Below are positions 10,485 to 18,657 of a DNA stretch of 47,802 nucleotides, in pieces (the first letter of the stretch is position 1; every line of letters starts with the position of its first letter). The stretch covers positions 1 through 47,802 of the forward strand of contig NZ_JACHOO010000015.1 of assembly GCF_014199915.1 (NCBI RefSeq), given 5' to 3'. The translations under genes were made by a program, and so were the position numbers. Source of the DNA: Prosthecomicrobium pneumaticum. GTDB lineage: Bacteria; Pseudomonadota; Alphaproteobacteria; Rhizobiales; Kaistiaceae. The notes below the pieces were generated by a model. The model did no database searches, had not been told where the DNA came from, and was given only the letters and a program-made list of their open reading frames with translations.

Positions 10485-11315
10485 ATGCCTGTCACGATGA
10501 GGACGATGCTTTTGCCCGCCGGAGAGATGATACCGTTGCTCGGACAGGGCACATGCGGGATGGGTGAGCACCGCGGCGCGCACAGCGCAGAGATAGCAGC
10601 GCTGCGAACCGGCTTCGACCTCGATATGACGCTCATCGACACGGCGGAGACGTATGGAGACGGGGGTGCAGAGGAGGTTGTGGGCGAGGCCATCGCGGGG
10701 CAGCGCGATAGAGTCTTTATTGTCAGCAAGGTGCACCCGCACCATGCCTCCCGCCTCAGCGTCCTGACCTCCTGCGACCGGAGCCTAAAGCGTCTTCGCA
10801 CCGACCGGATCGATCTTTACCTGCTGCATTGGCGGGGCAACGTTGCGCTGAGCGAAACCATCGAGGCCTTCGAGACCCTCAAAGCTACAGGAAAAATCAG
10901 GTACTGGGGCGTCAGCAACTTCAGCATTGACGACTTGAAAGACCTGGCGGCCGTTCCGATGGGAAAATCCGTTCAGATCAACCAGGTTGCATACAACCTG
11001 ATGAGCCGCGGCATCGAGCGCGATCTCCTGCCCTGGTGCAGAGAGAGAGGACTTCCAATCATGGCCCATTCACCAATGGAGCGAGGTCAACTCGCTCGAG
11101 ACGGAAGGCTGGCGCGCATGGCCGACCGCTACGGAGTAAGCCGCGCCCGCCTGGCCCTCGCTTGGATCTTGAGCCAGGAGGGTGTCCTTGCCATTCCGAA
11201 GGCCGCAGCCGCGGAGCATGTCAGAGACAATCGTGCGGCGCTCGAGTTGCGGCTTGCTCCAGCTGATATGGTTGAACTCGATCGGTGCTTTACTCCGCAG
11301 GTTGGGAATCGATGA
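10485..11315 (+). CDS. Aldo/keto reductase
   Basis: This 276-residue AKR-superfamily enzyme reduces carbonyls with NADPH. The catalytic tetrad is visible: Asp52 and Tyr57 (LIDTAETYGDG), Lys82 (IVSKVHP) and His115 (YLLHWRG). The C-terminal IPKAAAAEHVRDN segment is the cofactor-binding loop. AGGA precedes ATG 10485 (a second ATG lies four codons in). It follows adh by 295 bp with no gene between, so it may have its own promoter or share the adh transcript. Likely role: clearing toxic aldehydes or ketones. Confidence 0.92.
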   Translation: MPVTMRTMLLPAGEMIPLLGQGTCGMGEHRGAHSAEIAALRTGFDLDMTLIDTAETYGDGGAEEVVGEAIAGQRDRVFIVSKVHPHHASRLSVLTSCDRSLKRLRTDRIDLYLLHWRGNVALSETIEAFETLKATGKIRYWGVSNFSIDDLKDLAAVPMGKSVQINQVAYNLMSRGIERDLLPWCRERGLPIMAHSPMERGQLARDGRLARMADRYGVSRARLALAWILSQEGVLAIPKAAAAEHVRDNRAALELRLAPADMVELDRCFTPQVGNR

Positions 11316-11460
11316 CCCCGGAGGCGGTCGGCTGATTTAGTAGCCGCCGACCCGACCGGCATGGGCGAGGATCGAGCGGATACGCCCACTGTCAACGAAC
11401 CACCGCCCGGTATGCCGATCATTGACGCACGGTCACTGCGGCGCTCGCCGCTCAAAGAGA

Positions 11461-11492
11461 TGCCCGCCATCCGGGGGTAGGGATGGCGGGCA
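11461..11492 (-). terminator. Terminator of the three-gene hsp20 operon
   Basis: A perfect 12-bp stem TGCCCGCCATCC / GGATGGCGGGCA with an 8-base loop lies 34 bp after the last hsp20 stop. On the minus strand it is followed by TCTCTTT, so it should end the operon; the convergent aldo/keto reductase mRNA could use it too. Confidence 0.7.
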
Positions 11493-11526
11493 GGGCAAGG
11501 CGGGTGGGGGCTACAAAGCGGCGATG

Positions 11527-12030
11527 TCAACCCGCCTGCACAGGGATACGCTTGACGTTGGCAAGGGCCTCGGCTGTCTTTGGAAGCACCACCGTCAGTA
11601 GACCGTTCTTGAATGTCGCCTTGGCCGCGTTGGAATCCACTCCCTCGGGAAGCGGCAAGGTGCGTTCGAAGGCGCCATAGGCACGCTCTCGGACGATGAG
11701 CCCGTCATCCTCTGATTTCCGGTCGGTCCTCTTTTCACCGCGGATCGTCAAATCTCCATCGACGATGGAAACGCTGACATCGTCTTCAGTGAGCCCCGGC
11801 AATTCGGCCGTAACAGTGACTTCTTTGCCGCTATCGCTGACATCAACGCGAACCGTATCGGCAAACTCGGATTGACTGAGCACCGGGAATGAAGACGGCA
11901 TTATCCGCCAGAAATTCTCGAATGCGCGATCGATGTCCTGCCGAAATGCACGGATCGGATCCGCCGGCTCCGTTCGTACAGCTACGTCCCTACGGGAAGT
12001 ACGCGAGGGAATAAGATCGGTGATCCTCAT
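11527..12030 (-). CDS. Small heat-shock protein Hsp20 (third gene of operon)
   Basis: This 167-residue sHsp has a variable N-terminal arm and an alpha-crystallin domain at about residues 60-155, with the family patterns VTAELPGLTEDDVSVSIVDG, GEKR and FKNGLLTVVLPK. It ends IPVQ, close to the I-x-I/V tail motif used in oligomer assembly. It holds unfolding proteins for refolding by DnaK. GAGGAAAG precedes ATG 12030. It is the last of three adjacent sHsp genes 9-11 bp apart and is followed by a strong terminator. Confidence 0.94.
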   Translation of the reverse strand: MRITDLIPSRTSRRDVAVRTEPADPIRAFRQDIDRAFENFWRIMPSSFPVLSQSEFADTVRVDVSDSGKEVTVTAELPGLTEDDVSVSIVDGDLTIRGEKRTDRKSEDDGLIVRERAYGAFERTLPLPEGVDSNAAKATFKNGLLTVVLPKTAEALANVKRIPVQAG

Positions 12031-12039
12031 TGTCTTTCC

Positions 12040-12423
12040 TCACGCGGCCTTGACTGGGATCTTGGCGGTGGGCGCAGGCGTTGCCTTCGGTAACGTCAGC
12101 CGCAGAACGCCGTCTTTGAACACAGCTTCGATTTTTGCCGCATCGACCGGTTCGGAGATGACGAAGCTCCGCTCGTAATTCCCATCCCGGTACTCCGCGT
12201 GCTGCAACGTATAGCCTTCCGGGTGGCTTGACGCAGAGCGGGCGGCGATCCGCAGCACCCGCTTGTCGAGCGTCACATCGAGGCTGTCCGGATCCGCGCC
12301 AGGCACGTCGAGGACCATCAGCAGACTGGACTGGGTCTCGATAATGTCTGTGGGCGGTACGAACACCGGAGCATCTCGTGTGGTCTCTGCAGCCGCACTT
12401 CCGTTGATTTCCTGATCGGCCAT
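12040..12423 (-). CDS. Small heat-shock protein Hsp20 (second gene of operon)
   Basis: This 127-residue sHsp consists of a short N-terminal arm and an alpha-crystallin domain (about 25-115; LLMVLDVPGADPDSLDVTLD, FKDGVLRLTLPK), ending with an IPVK tail. It is shorter than the other four sHsps of the island and lacks most of the N-terminal arm, which could affect oligomer size. AGGGAG precedes ATG 12423, 11 bp after the upstream hsp20. The three copies differ clearly in sequence, so this is not a recent duplication. Confidence 0.93.
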   Translation of the reverse strand: MADQEINGSAAAETTRDAPVFVPPTDIIETQSSLLMVLDVPGADPDSLDVTLDKRVLRIAARSASSHPEGYTLQHAEYRDGNYERSFVISEPVDAAKIEAVFKDGVLRLTLPKATPAPTAKIPVKAA

Positions 12424-12434
12424 GACGATTCTCC

Positions 12435-12878
12435 CTAAGAGCGGCTGACAGTGATCTTGCGGGGCCGATCGGCGTCCGGGCGAGGCACGTCGAGGCGAAG
12501 AAGCCCGTTGCGAAACGTTGCCGCTGCCTTGTCCCCGTCCACCCGAAACGGCAGCACCAAGCTACGCGCAAAGGCGCCGGCAACGCGTTCGCGACGATGC
12601 AGAATGTCGCCTTCGCCGACCGGCTCGGCCATGCGCTGGCCACGAAGCGCCACTGTGTTCTGGTGGACGGTGATTTCGAGGTCGTCCGGCGAGACGCCGG
12701 GAATCTCAGCGGTGATGACGGCCCCGTCGGGACCCGTCCAGATGTTCATCAGCGGGAACTCGGGCAGCGCCGGTACCCGGAGGCTGTCCATCAGGCGATT
12801 CATATCGTGTTGCATAAGCCGCATCTGGCGGAGCGGATCGAACCAGCGCCCCGCATTTCCCTGGTAAGCGAGCATCAC
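12435..12878 (-). CDS. Small heat-shock protein Hsp20 (first gene of operon)
   Basis: This 147-residue sHsp heads the operon. Its N-terminal part (LRQMRLMQHDMNRLMDSLRV) and alpha-crystallin domain (about 45-140; ITAEIPGVSPDDLEITVHQ, FRNGLLRLDVPR) are typical of bacterial class sHsps. GGGAG precedes ATG 12878 at normal spacing. An operator copy lies 55 bp upstream of the start, the closest of the eight, so the whole operon should be under the shared regulator. Confidence 0.94.
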   Translation of the reverse strand: MMLAYQGNAGRWFDPLRQMRLMQHDMNRLMDSLRVPALPEFPLMNIWTGPDGAVITAEIPGVSPDDLEITVHQNTVALRGQRMAEPVGEGDILHRRERVAGAFARSLVLPFRVDGDKAAATFRNGLLRLDVPRPDADRPRKITVSRS

Positions 12879-12933
12879 CGAACTCCCTTGCTGATGTTAC
12901 AGGGATGATGGCAGCTCAGCTCTGGGATCAGCA

Positions 12934-12947
12934 CTGATGACCGTCAG
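12934..12947. promoter_or_regulatory. Candidate Crp/Fnr-type operator of the hsp20 operon
   Basis: CTGAT-gacc-GTCAG lies 55 bp upstream of the first hsp20 start codon. Confidence 0.6.
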
Positions 12948-13149
12948 TTTCAGAAAAAAAGACGAACGGAACACCTATCCGAACGACCGTCGGCGACTTT
13001 TTGGTCCAGCAGTCCAGCGTACTGCCCGAGACCTACTTCGGCAGGATTCCCCTGCTCGCCACGGCGCCGAGCCGTCGGGGCAGCAAGCCACATGCTGGTC
13101 TAGCGTATCCAGTTCTGGCGACTGTCCTGAATCGCCGTCGGGTACGGCC

Positions 13150-13608
13150 TCAGCGACGCACGAGTTCGCCCCAAGCCGGGTCCCAAAGATCTTCGTGCTC
13201 GAGCACGATCACGATCCTCTGGAACCCATAGCGCTGCTGAAGCTGCCGGGCCCGAGCAAGGGCGAGACCGACTTCGACCTCGTCACTCTCGTCCGGCCCA
13301 ACTTCGGCCTCCTTCCGGGCATGCGCCATCCATCCGAGGGTTGCCCGCACAGGGGCCCTTCCCTGCCAGTCGAAGATGGTCACTATAATCTCGTTCCCGG
13401 CAGCCAGCCCGGGGTCATCGAGAACGGTGTAGATCGGTCGCTCCTTCGCAGTCACGTTCGTGTCCAACCTCATGATCTCACTTTCCGGTTCGAACTTCGC
13501 CGCTCCGTCTGGACAGAACATAGCCACCGCTGCAAATTTAGATCGTCCATCGATCCTGGCAACTGCCCACGGCGGCTGATAAGGCTGACTGTCACTCGAT
13601 GAACGCAT
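13150..13608 (-). CDS. Hypothetical protein, conserved-looking
   Basis: I do not recognise this protein. From ATG 13608 it is 152 residues; ATG 13473 (107 residues, starting MRLDTNVTAKE) has a better GGAAAG site and may be the true start. The part after residue 46 looks like a folded cytoplasmic protein, with an alternating beta pattern (NEIIVTIFDWQG, RIVIVLEHEDLWDP). The reading frame stays open much further upstream, but that extension lies antisense to the LuxR gene and is not coding in appearance. It sits between the hsp20 operon (same strand, downstream) and the divergent LuxR gene. Confidence 0.6.
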   Translation of the reverse strand: MRSSSDSQPYQPPWAVARIDGRSKFAAVAMFCPDGAAKFEPESEIMRLDTNVTAKERPIYTVLDDPGLAAGNEIIVTIFDWQGRAPVRATLGWMAHARKEAEVGPDESDEVEVGLALARARQLQQRYGFQRIVIVLEHEDLWDPAWGELVRR

Positions 13609-13698
13609 ATCGAATTGTAGCCGAAATCTGATCCTGGTTGTAGCAGGCAAGACCCGATCCGCAGGATCTGTCGGATACCCTGATCGGCGGAGACGCGA

Positions 13699-14790
13699 AT
13701 GCCTGAGGCGGAAAAGCAGAACCTGGTCCGTGCGCTTGACGATCTCTTCCGCCTCTCCGCCCTTCAGGCGGACTGGAAGGATCTCGACGAGGATGCCGTC
13801 GCCGAAAGCCTCGCCTCGCTTCTCGTGAAGACACTCCGTGCCGACTTTGCTTATGTGTCGATAGCAACGCTGCACGTCGTGGTGGAACTCGCATACGGCC
13901 CCAGCGGGCGCCTTCCACCGGCATTCGTTCCCACAGTCCGCAATTCGCTCCTTAGTGCCGTCACCGATGGCGGGAAGATCGTCAGTCCCGTCAGCGGCAA
14001 TCAGGTCACCGTCCACGCGACACCCATCGGTAATCATGGAGAGGCAACCCTTATCGTCGCATCGGAACGACCGGATTTTCCGACGGACGTCGAGACACTC
14101 CTCCAGCGGATGGCCGCAAGCCAGGCCATGCTGGAGCTTCGCCGGCGCGAGACGACCGCTCCCAGCGCATATCTCGCAAGGCTCATCGAGGCTTCCTCTG
14201 ACTTCATTGGCATCATGAACCTCCAGGGCCGACCGCTGTTCGTGAACCCGGCCGGCCTTCAGCACGTCGGCCTGGCCGACATGCGCGAGGCTTCGGAGCT
14301 TCATATCGCCGATTTTCTGACGATCGACGACCGTGATCAGTTGCGCTATGGCGCTTGGCATCGACTTCTCTCCGAGGGCCGCTGGACCGGCACGCTCCGG
14401 CTTCTCAATACCAAGTCCAAGGAAGCAAGGCCTTTCCTCTTCGATTGCTATCGCCTCGATCTCCCGACAACCGGCCCGGTCGCGGTCGGCATCATTGGCA
14501 AGGAAGTCTCCAGCACCTCGAAGACATTAGTTGAACTAAAGGAAGAAGCGTCCCCAGCGGTCTCCGATGAACGGCAGGAAGCGGCTGCCCGTCTACAGAG
14601 CCTTAGCGCGCGCGAACGACAGGTGCTCGTTAGGCTGGCGGATGGCCAGGCACACAAAGAAATTGCCCACGACCTTGGCATCAGCGTCCGAACCGTCGAA
14701 GTCCATCGGTCGCGGATGTTGCGGCGGCTTGGAGTAAAAACCGTCGCTGAGGCGATCAAGCTCGCCGTTCTCGCCGGTCTGAAGGAGTAG
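13699..14790 (+). CDS. GAF/PAS sensor regulator with LuxR-type HTH
   Basis: This 363-residue regulator has a GAF-like N-terminal half (about 1-150), a PAS-like region (about 160-275; LIEASSDFIGIMNLQGRPLF) and a C-terminal LuxR/FixJ-type HTH (about 300-363; LSARERQVLVRLADGQAHKE, then ISVRTVEVHRSRMLRRLG). The cytoplasmic GAF and PAS parts suggest sensing of a small molecule, redox state or light; no haem- or flavin-binding residue is obvious to me. GGAGA precedes ATG 13699. With the FixK-like gene 317 bp downstream it makes up the regulatory core of the island. Confidence 0.88.
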   Translation: MPEAEKQNLVRALDDLFRLSALQADWKDLDEDAVAESLASLLVKTLRADFAYVSIATLHVVVELAYGPSGRLPPAFVPTVRNSLLSAVTDGGKIVSPVSGNQVTVHATPIGNHGEATLIVASERPDFPTDVETLLQRMAASQAMLELRRRETTAPSAYLARLIEASSDFIGIMNLQGRPLFVNPAGLQHVGLADMREASELHIADFLTIDDRDQLRYGAWHRLLSEGRWTGTLRLLNTKSKEARPFLFDCYRLDLPTTGPVAVGIIGKEVSSTSKTLVELKEEASPAVSDERQEAAARLQSLSARERQVLVRLADGQAHKEIAHDLGISVRTVEVHRSRMLRRLGVKTVAEAIKLAVLAGLKE

Positions 14791-15107
14791 TGCCACCCGC
14801 GACGGCGTCTACACCTCGCCTTTCCCCAATAAGATCGGGCTGACGGCCTTGGCGCTCGCCGGTGCCGGTGAGACGTTAGGATGAGAAACGACATGCCTTG
14901 GCCTCGTTCGAGCAACGGCTCAGCATAGACCTGGCCACCCCATCGCCTGAAGAACGCTCCAAGCGTCTATTCTACTACGAGAAGGTCTCTTGTCCGTTGA
15001 GAGAAACTCCATAAGGGGATTCCACAAATAGCTCTTACACGTGCCATTTCATACCGTCACCCCGACCGTCCCCCTTTCTGGGCGGTGCTGTCTAGAAAGG
15101 GGTGTCA
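14791..15107. other. Gene-free stretch between luxR-type and fixK-like genes
   Basis: These 317 bp hold no coding frame I trust and no copy of the operator palindrome. They should carry the promoter of the FixK-like gene. The bases just before it, about 15040-15100, are pyrimidine-rich. Confidence 0.4.
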
Positions 15108-15761
15108 ATGTTTCGTTCCTCAGGATGTGCCGACCCGGAATTTGCACAACATACCATTAGAAACCGGAAGGACATCCACTCGATCAGCATTTTGCGCACA
15201 TTTCAGCGCGATCAGGACATCTTTGAATGCGATCAACATTGTGATTGGTGGTATCGCATTGTCTCTGGCGCAACGCGCAAATATCGCATCCGGAGCGACG
15301 GGCGCCGACAGATCGCGGATATCCACCTGCCCGGCGACTTCTTTGGCTTCTCGTCAAAGGCTAACCATGGATTCTCCGTCCAGGCCATAGTCGAAGGAAC
15401 AACGATCGCCTGCTATCCGCGAAAGACGGCAGAAGCTCTCGCAGATTCGGACCCTGCCGTTGCCCGGCTCATTCGAGTGAGCACGTTTGCGGCGATCGAA
15501 CGGCTTGAACAGCAGATGCTGGTGGTCAGCACAATGTCGGCGCCTGAGCGCGTGAAGGCATTCCTGGTGCACTTCCGGGACAGAGTTGGACAGGCTGGTG
15601 AAGATGGTCTGGCCCTCCCTATCACACGCTACGACATCGCGGACTTACTCGGTCTCTCTACTGAAACCGTCTGCCGAGCATTCACCGATCTTCGCGAGCG
15701 CGGCGCAATATCTCTGGAAGGTCCCAGACAGGTCACGATTATACGGCCAGGAAGCGGCTAA
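15108..15761 (+). CDS. Crp/Fnr-family regulator, FixK-like
   Basis: This 217-residue protein has a cyclic-nucleotide-binding-like beta roll (about 25-110; WYRIVSGATRKYRIRSDGRR, HLPGDFFGF), a dimer helix (about 115-150) and a winged HTH (about 168-215). The recognition helix reads TETVCRAF: Glu186 and Arg190 match the FNR/FixK residues contacting TTGA-type half-sites, while Cys189 replaces the serine of FNR. There is no N-terminal Cys cluster for an Fe-S centre, so it resembles FixK rather than FNR. AAAGGGG precedes ATG 15108; a GTG two codons earlier is possible. It is the best candidate to bind the CTGAY-N4-RTCAG palindromes; that link is inference. Confidence 0.92.
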   Translation: MFRSSGCADPEFAQHTIRNRKDIHSISILRTFQRDQDIFECDQHCDWWYRIVSGATRKYRIRSDGRRQIADIHLPGDFFGFSSKANHGFSVQAIVEGTTIACYPRKTAEALADSDPAVARLIRVSTFAAIERLEQQMLVVSTMSAPERVKAFLVHFRDRVGQAGEDGLALPITRYDIADLLGLSTETVCRAFTDLRERGAISLEGPRQVTIIRPGSG

Positions 15762-15807
15762 CAATTAGCCTGATGCACGCTCTCCCTTCCCCCGATCTGA
15801 AGTGGCC

Positions 15808-17628
15808 CTACTCTTGGTGAGGACGCAGCTCTGGCGCACCATGCATCTCCTCGGGAGAGCCAGGAGCATCAGCAGTTTTCGCCTGCTTATGCTGCAGCGC
15901 ATCCACTGTAGACGTTGCCGTCGTCCGCGACAGACCAAGCCCGCGGAGGGTCGCCTCGGCCATTGCAAGACCTGCATTTTGCTCGCCCGAGATCGCGCGC
16001 GTCGCACCGTGCGACAGGAGATACATGCGGTCGGCATCATTGTGCGCACGCACCAGAATCTCGACGCCAGCGTTCACTTCTCGAGCGCGTTCCAGCACAC
16101 GCCGGGCTTCATAGCCGTCTGGAACTGCAATCGCGATAAGCCGAGAGTGGTCCGCTCTGGCGCCTTCCAGCACGCCCCTCGCTGCGGCATCGCCCCGTGT
16201 CACCGGAGTGCCCTCGTCTCGCAACACTTCGGCGCGACGGCGGTCGCGCTCGATCACAACATGCGGCACCCCGGCTTGTCGTAGGGTCGCGGCGACCGTT
16301 CGTCCCACCCGACCGGCGCCCACAACAATCACGTGGTCGGCCCATTTCCGCTGATGCTCTTCACTGCCAAAGCCAGACAGGCGGCCAGCCTGCGCATCCC
16401 CTCCAGCTCCCGCTCTCAATTTCGTCAAGCGCGGTTCTGCAAGGGTTGCCACCGCAAATGCAAACGGATTGAGGGTGATCGAGAGCAAGGCTCCGGCGAG
16501 GATCAGATCACGGCCTTCCGTTGGCATCAGCCCCAGCGACACACCGAACTCGGCAAGTATGAAGGAGAACTCGCCAATCTGCGCCACGGCGGCCGAGACG
16601 ATCACCGCGGTTGAAAGCGGATAGCCGAGCACGAGAACGATTGCTGCGGCCGCAAGAGCCTTACCCACAACGATCACCAAGACCACAGCGATCACTGCCA
16701 ATGGATCCCGGATGAGGACAGAGGGGTCGAACAGCATGCCGACCGAGACGAAAAACAGCACCGCGAAGGCATCCTGCAGCGGCAGAGACTCGGTGGCTGC
16801 CCGATGGCTCAATTCGGATTCACTGAGCACCACACCTGCGAAGAAGGCGCCAAGTGCGAAGGACACCCCGAACAACTCCGCCGATCCACAGGCAATGCCG
16901 AGTGCTATCGCCAGGACGGCCAGCGTGAAGAGCTCCCGAGAACCGGCGCGCGCTGCCTGTTTAAGCAGCCAGGGTACGACGCGCCGACCGACCACCAGCA
17001 CGAGCGCCGTGAACGCGCCCACCTTAGCCAGCGTCAGCCCGATCGCGAACCCGAGATTCGTCGCTCCCGCCTGGCCTACCGCGCCTGAATCATTCGTCCC
17101 CACCGGCGCAGCGAAAGCCGGCAGCACCACCAGCGCCAGGACCATGGCGATGTCCTCGACAACCAGCCAACCGACTGCAATGCGTCCGTTGGCAGAGTCG
17201 AGCAGGTTCATCTCATCGAGCGCGCGCAGCAGCACAACAGTGCTTGCAACCGAAAGCGCAAGTCCGAACACCAACCCAGCGCTCAGGTCCCATCCCCACG
17301 CCTTTGTCAGGACAGTACCCATGGCCGTGGCCCCAGCGATTTGGATGATTGCGCCTGGAACCGCGATCCGACGAACGACAAGGAGATCATTAAGCGAGAA
17401 ATGCAGCCCAACCCCGAACATCAGAAGGATGACACCAAGTTCGGAGATTTGGCCCGCCAACCCCACATCGCCGATAAACCCGGGCGTGTTCGGACCGATT
17501 GCAACCCCGGCCAGCAAATAGCCAATCAGAGGCGGCAGGCGCAGGAACCGTGCAATCAGTCCCAGCCCGAAGGCAAGCACCACCCCGAGGGCCAGCATTG
17601 CGATAAGCTCGGTCTGGTGATGCGGCAT
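15808..17628 (-). CDS. Kef-type K+/H+ antiporter with TrkA-N domain
   Basis: This 606-residue monovalent cation:proton antiporter (CPA2) has about 12 membrane segments in residues 5-395, then a cytosolic Rossmann TrkA-N/RCK domain at about 418-535 (HVIVVGAGRVGRTVAATLR). Kef systems release K+ and acidify the cytoplasm to protect against electrophiles; the related KefB is a core gene of the gamma-proteobacterial tLST islands. No accessory KefF/KefG gene is visible nearby. ATG 17628 lacks a strong ribosome site. It lies 222 bp downstream of the histidine kinase on the same strand. Confidence 0.92.
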   Translation of the reverse strand: MPHHQTELIAMLALGVVLAFGLGLIARFLRLPPLIGYLLAGVAIGPNTPGFIGDVGLAGQISELGVILLMFGVGLHFSLNDLLVVRRIAVPGAIIQIAGATAMGTVLTKAWGWDLSAGLVFGLALSVASTVVLLRALDEMNLLDSANGRIAVGWLVVEDIAMVLALVVLPAFAAPVGTNDSGAVGQAGATNLGFAIGLTLAKVGAFTALVLVVGRRVVPWLLKQAARAGSRELFTLAVLAIALGIACGSAELFGVSFALGAFFAGVVLSESELSHRAATESLPLQDAFAVLFFVSVGMLFDPSVLIRDPLAVIAVVLVIVVGKALAAAAIVLVLGYPLSTAVIVSAAVAQIGEFSFILAEFGVSLGLMPTEGRDLILAGALLSITLNPFAFAVATLAEPRLTKLRAGAGGDAQAGRLSGFGSEEHQRKWADHVIVVGAGRVGRTVAATLRQAGVPHVVIERDRRRAEVLRDEGTPVTRGDAAARGVLEGARADHSRLIAIAVPDGYEARRVLERAREVNAGVEILVRAHNDADRMYLLSHGATRAISGEQNAGLAMAEATLRGLGLSRTTATSTVDALQHKQAKTADAPGSPEEMHGAPELRPHQE

Positions 17629-17850
17629 GGTGTTGTGCGATCAATTGGCCATCACGAAAGAGAGGTAAGCATTTCAACACGAAAGTCGAATTGATTGACG
17701 ACAGCTCCTGACTTGCAACGGATGCTGCCTCGTCGCGGCCCTTCGCGTGACTAGCGGAGGTGAGAGAGGCGGGCCCACCAGCGCCGGCTGCGGTTCATCG
17801 CGCTCTACGATGTGATCTGACGGGCCGTCTGACCTGACTCCCCAGCTTCC

Positions 17851-18657
17851 TTATACGGTCACGCTTCGATCTGCGTCGTGGCCTCGCGTGCACCGTGGTA
17901 AGTACAAATGCACCTGGGTCCCAGTTCCCAATTCGCTGTCGATGCGGACTTGGCCGCCCGACTGTACGACGAATCCATAGACCTGGCTCAATCCGAGACC
18001 TGTGCCCTTGCCGTCGCCTTTGCGGGTAAAGAAAGGCTCGAACGCCCTGGCCTTCGTCTCGGCGTCCATGCCGATCCCTGTGTCCTTGACCGTGACGCGG
18101 ATGAAACCCGGCTGGTCCTCGGGCTCGCTCCCGTCCGCTGCGACGCTGGTCTCGATCGTCAGCGTGCCGCACCCATTCATGGAATCCCGTCCGTTGACTG
18201 CGAGATTCAGCACCGCGACGTCGAGCTGGTCGGCATCCAGCTCAGCGATCCCGACGTCCTCGCCCAGCTCGGTCCGAATTGCGATGCCCCTGCCTAACGT
18301 CTGGCCGAGAATGGATGCTATCGACGCAATTCGTTCGTTGACGTTCACGATCTTTGGCGCCAGTGCCTGATTGCGCGAGAATGCCAACAGATGTCCGGCG
18401 AGCGCCTGCGCATTTTGCGTACGCTGCATGATCTCGTGGATGAGCGCGTCCACATCGGCCGATGGCGCTCCCTCCCGCAGCTTTGTGCCGATCAGCCGAA
18501 GGCCGGCTTGGACGACCGTGATGAGATTTCTAAAGTCATGAGCGATGCCGGCCGCAAGTCTGCCCAGCACCTCCAGCTTTTGTAGTTCGCGCAGACGCTG
18601 TTCCTCTGCGCACTCAGCAGGTGCGTCTCCCAAGTTGGTAAAAAGGCCTTCGGTCAT
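17851..18657 (-). CDS. Cytoplasmic sensor histidine kinase without sensor domain
   Basis: The 268 residues consist of a short N-terminus, a HisKA domain with His40 in [13 protein letters not shown], and an HATPase domain with N-box [11 protein letters not shown]1 DTGIGM and G2 GKGTGLGLS. There is no membrane segment and no receiver domain, and no response regulator is next to it. The ATG overlaps the ftsH stop as ATGA, so its translation is coupled to the protease gene. The N-terminal ~25 residues are a probable coiled coil. The partner may be encoded elsewhere; the LuxR-type protein at 13699 has no receiver domain. Confidence 0.88.
   Translation of the reverse strand: MTEGLFTNLGDAPAECAEEQRLRELQKLEVLGRLAAGIAHDFRNLITVVQAGLRLIGTKLREGAPSADVDALIHEIMQRTQNAQALAGHLLAFSRNQALAPKIVNVNERIASIASILGQTLGRGIAIRTELGEDVGIAELDADQLDVAVLNLAVNGRDSMNGCGTLTIETSVAADGSEPEDQPGFIRVTVKDTGIGMDAETKARAFEPFFTRKGDGKGTGLGLSQVYGFVVQSGGQVRIDSELGTGTQVHLYLPRCTRGHDADRSVTV

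Noticed and set aside
13609-14361. N-terminal extension of the hypothetical protein at 13150-13608
   Set aside because: It lies antisense to the GAF/PAS-LuxR gene, whose domains are clear.
15756-15770. GGCTAA-caa-TTAGCC at the end of the FixK-like gene as a terminator
   Set aside because: The stem is only six bases with no T-run.
17818-17833. CTGAC-gggcc-GTCTG near the kinase–kefB gap as a ninth operator
   Set aside because: The spacer is five bases and the second arm does not match RTCAG.
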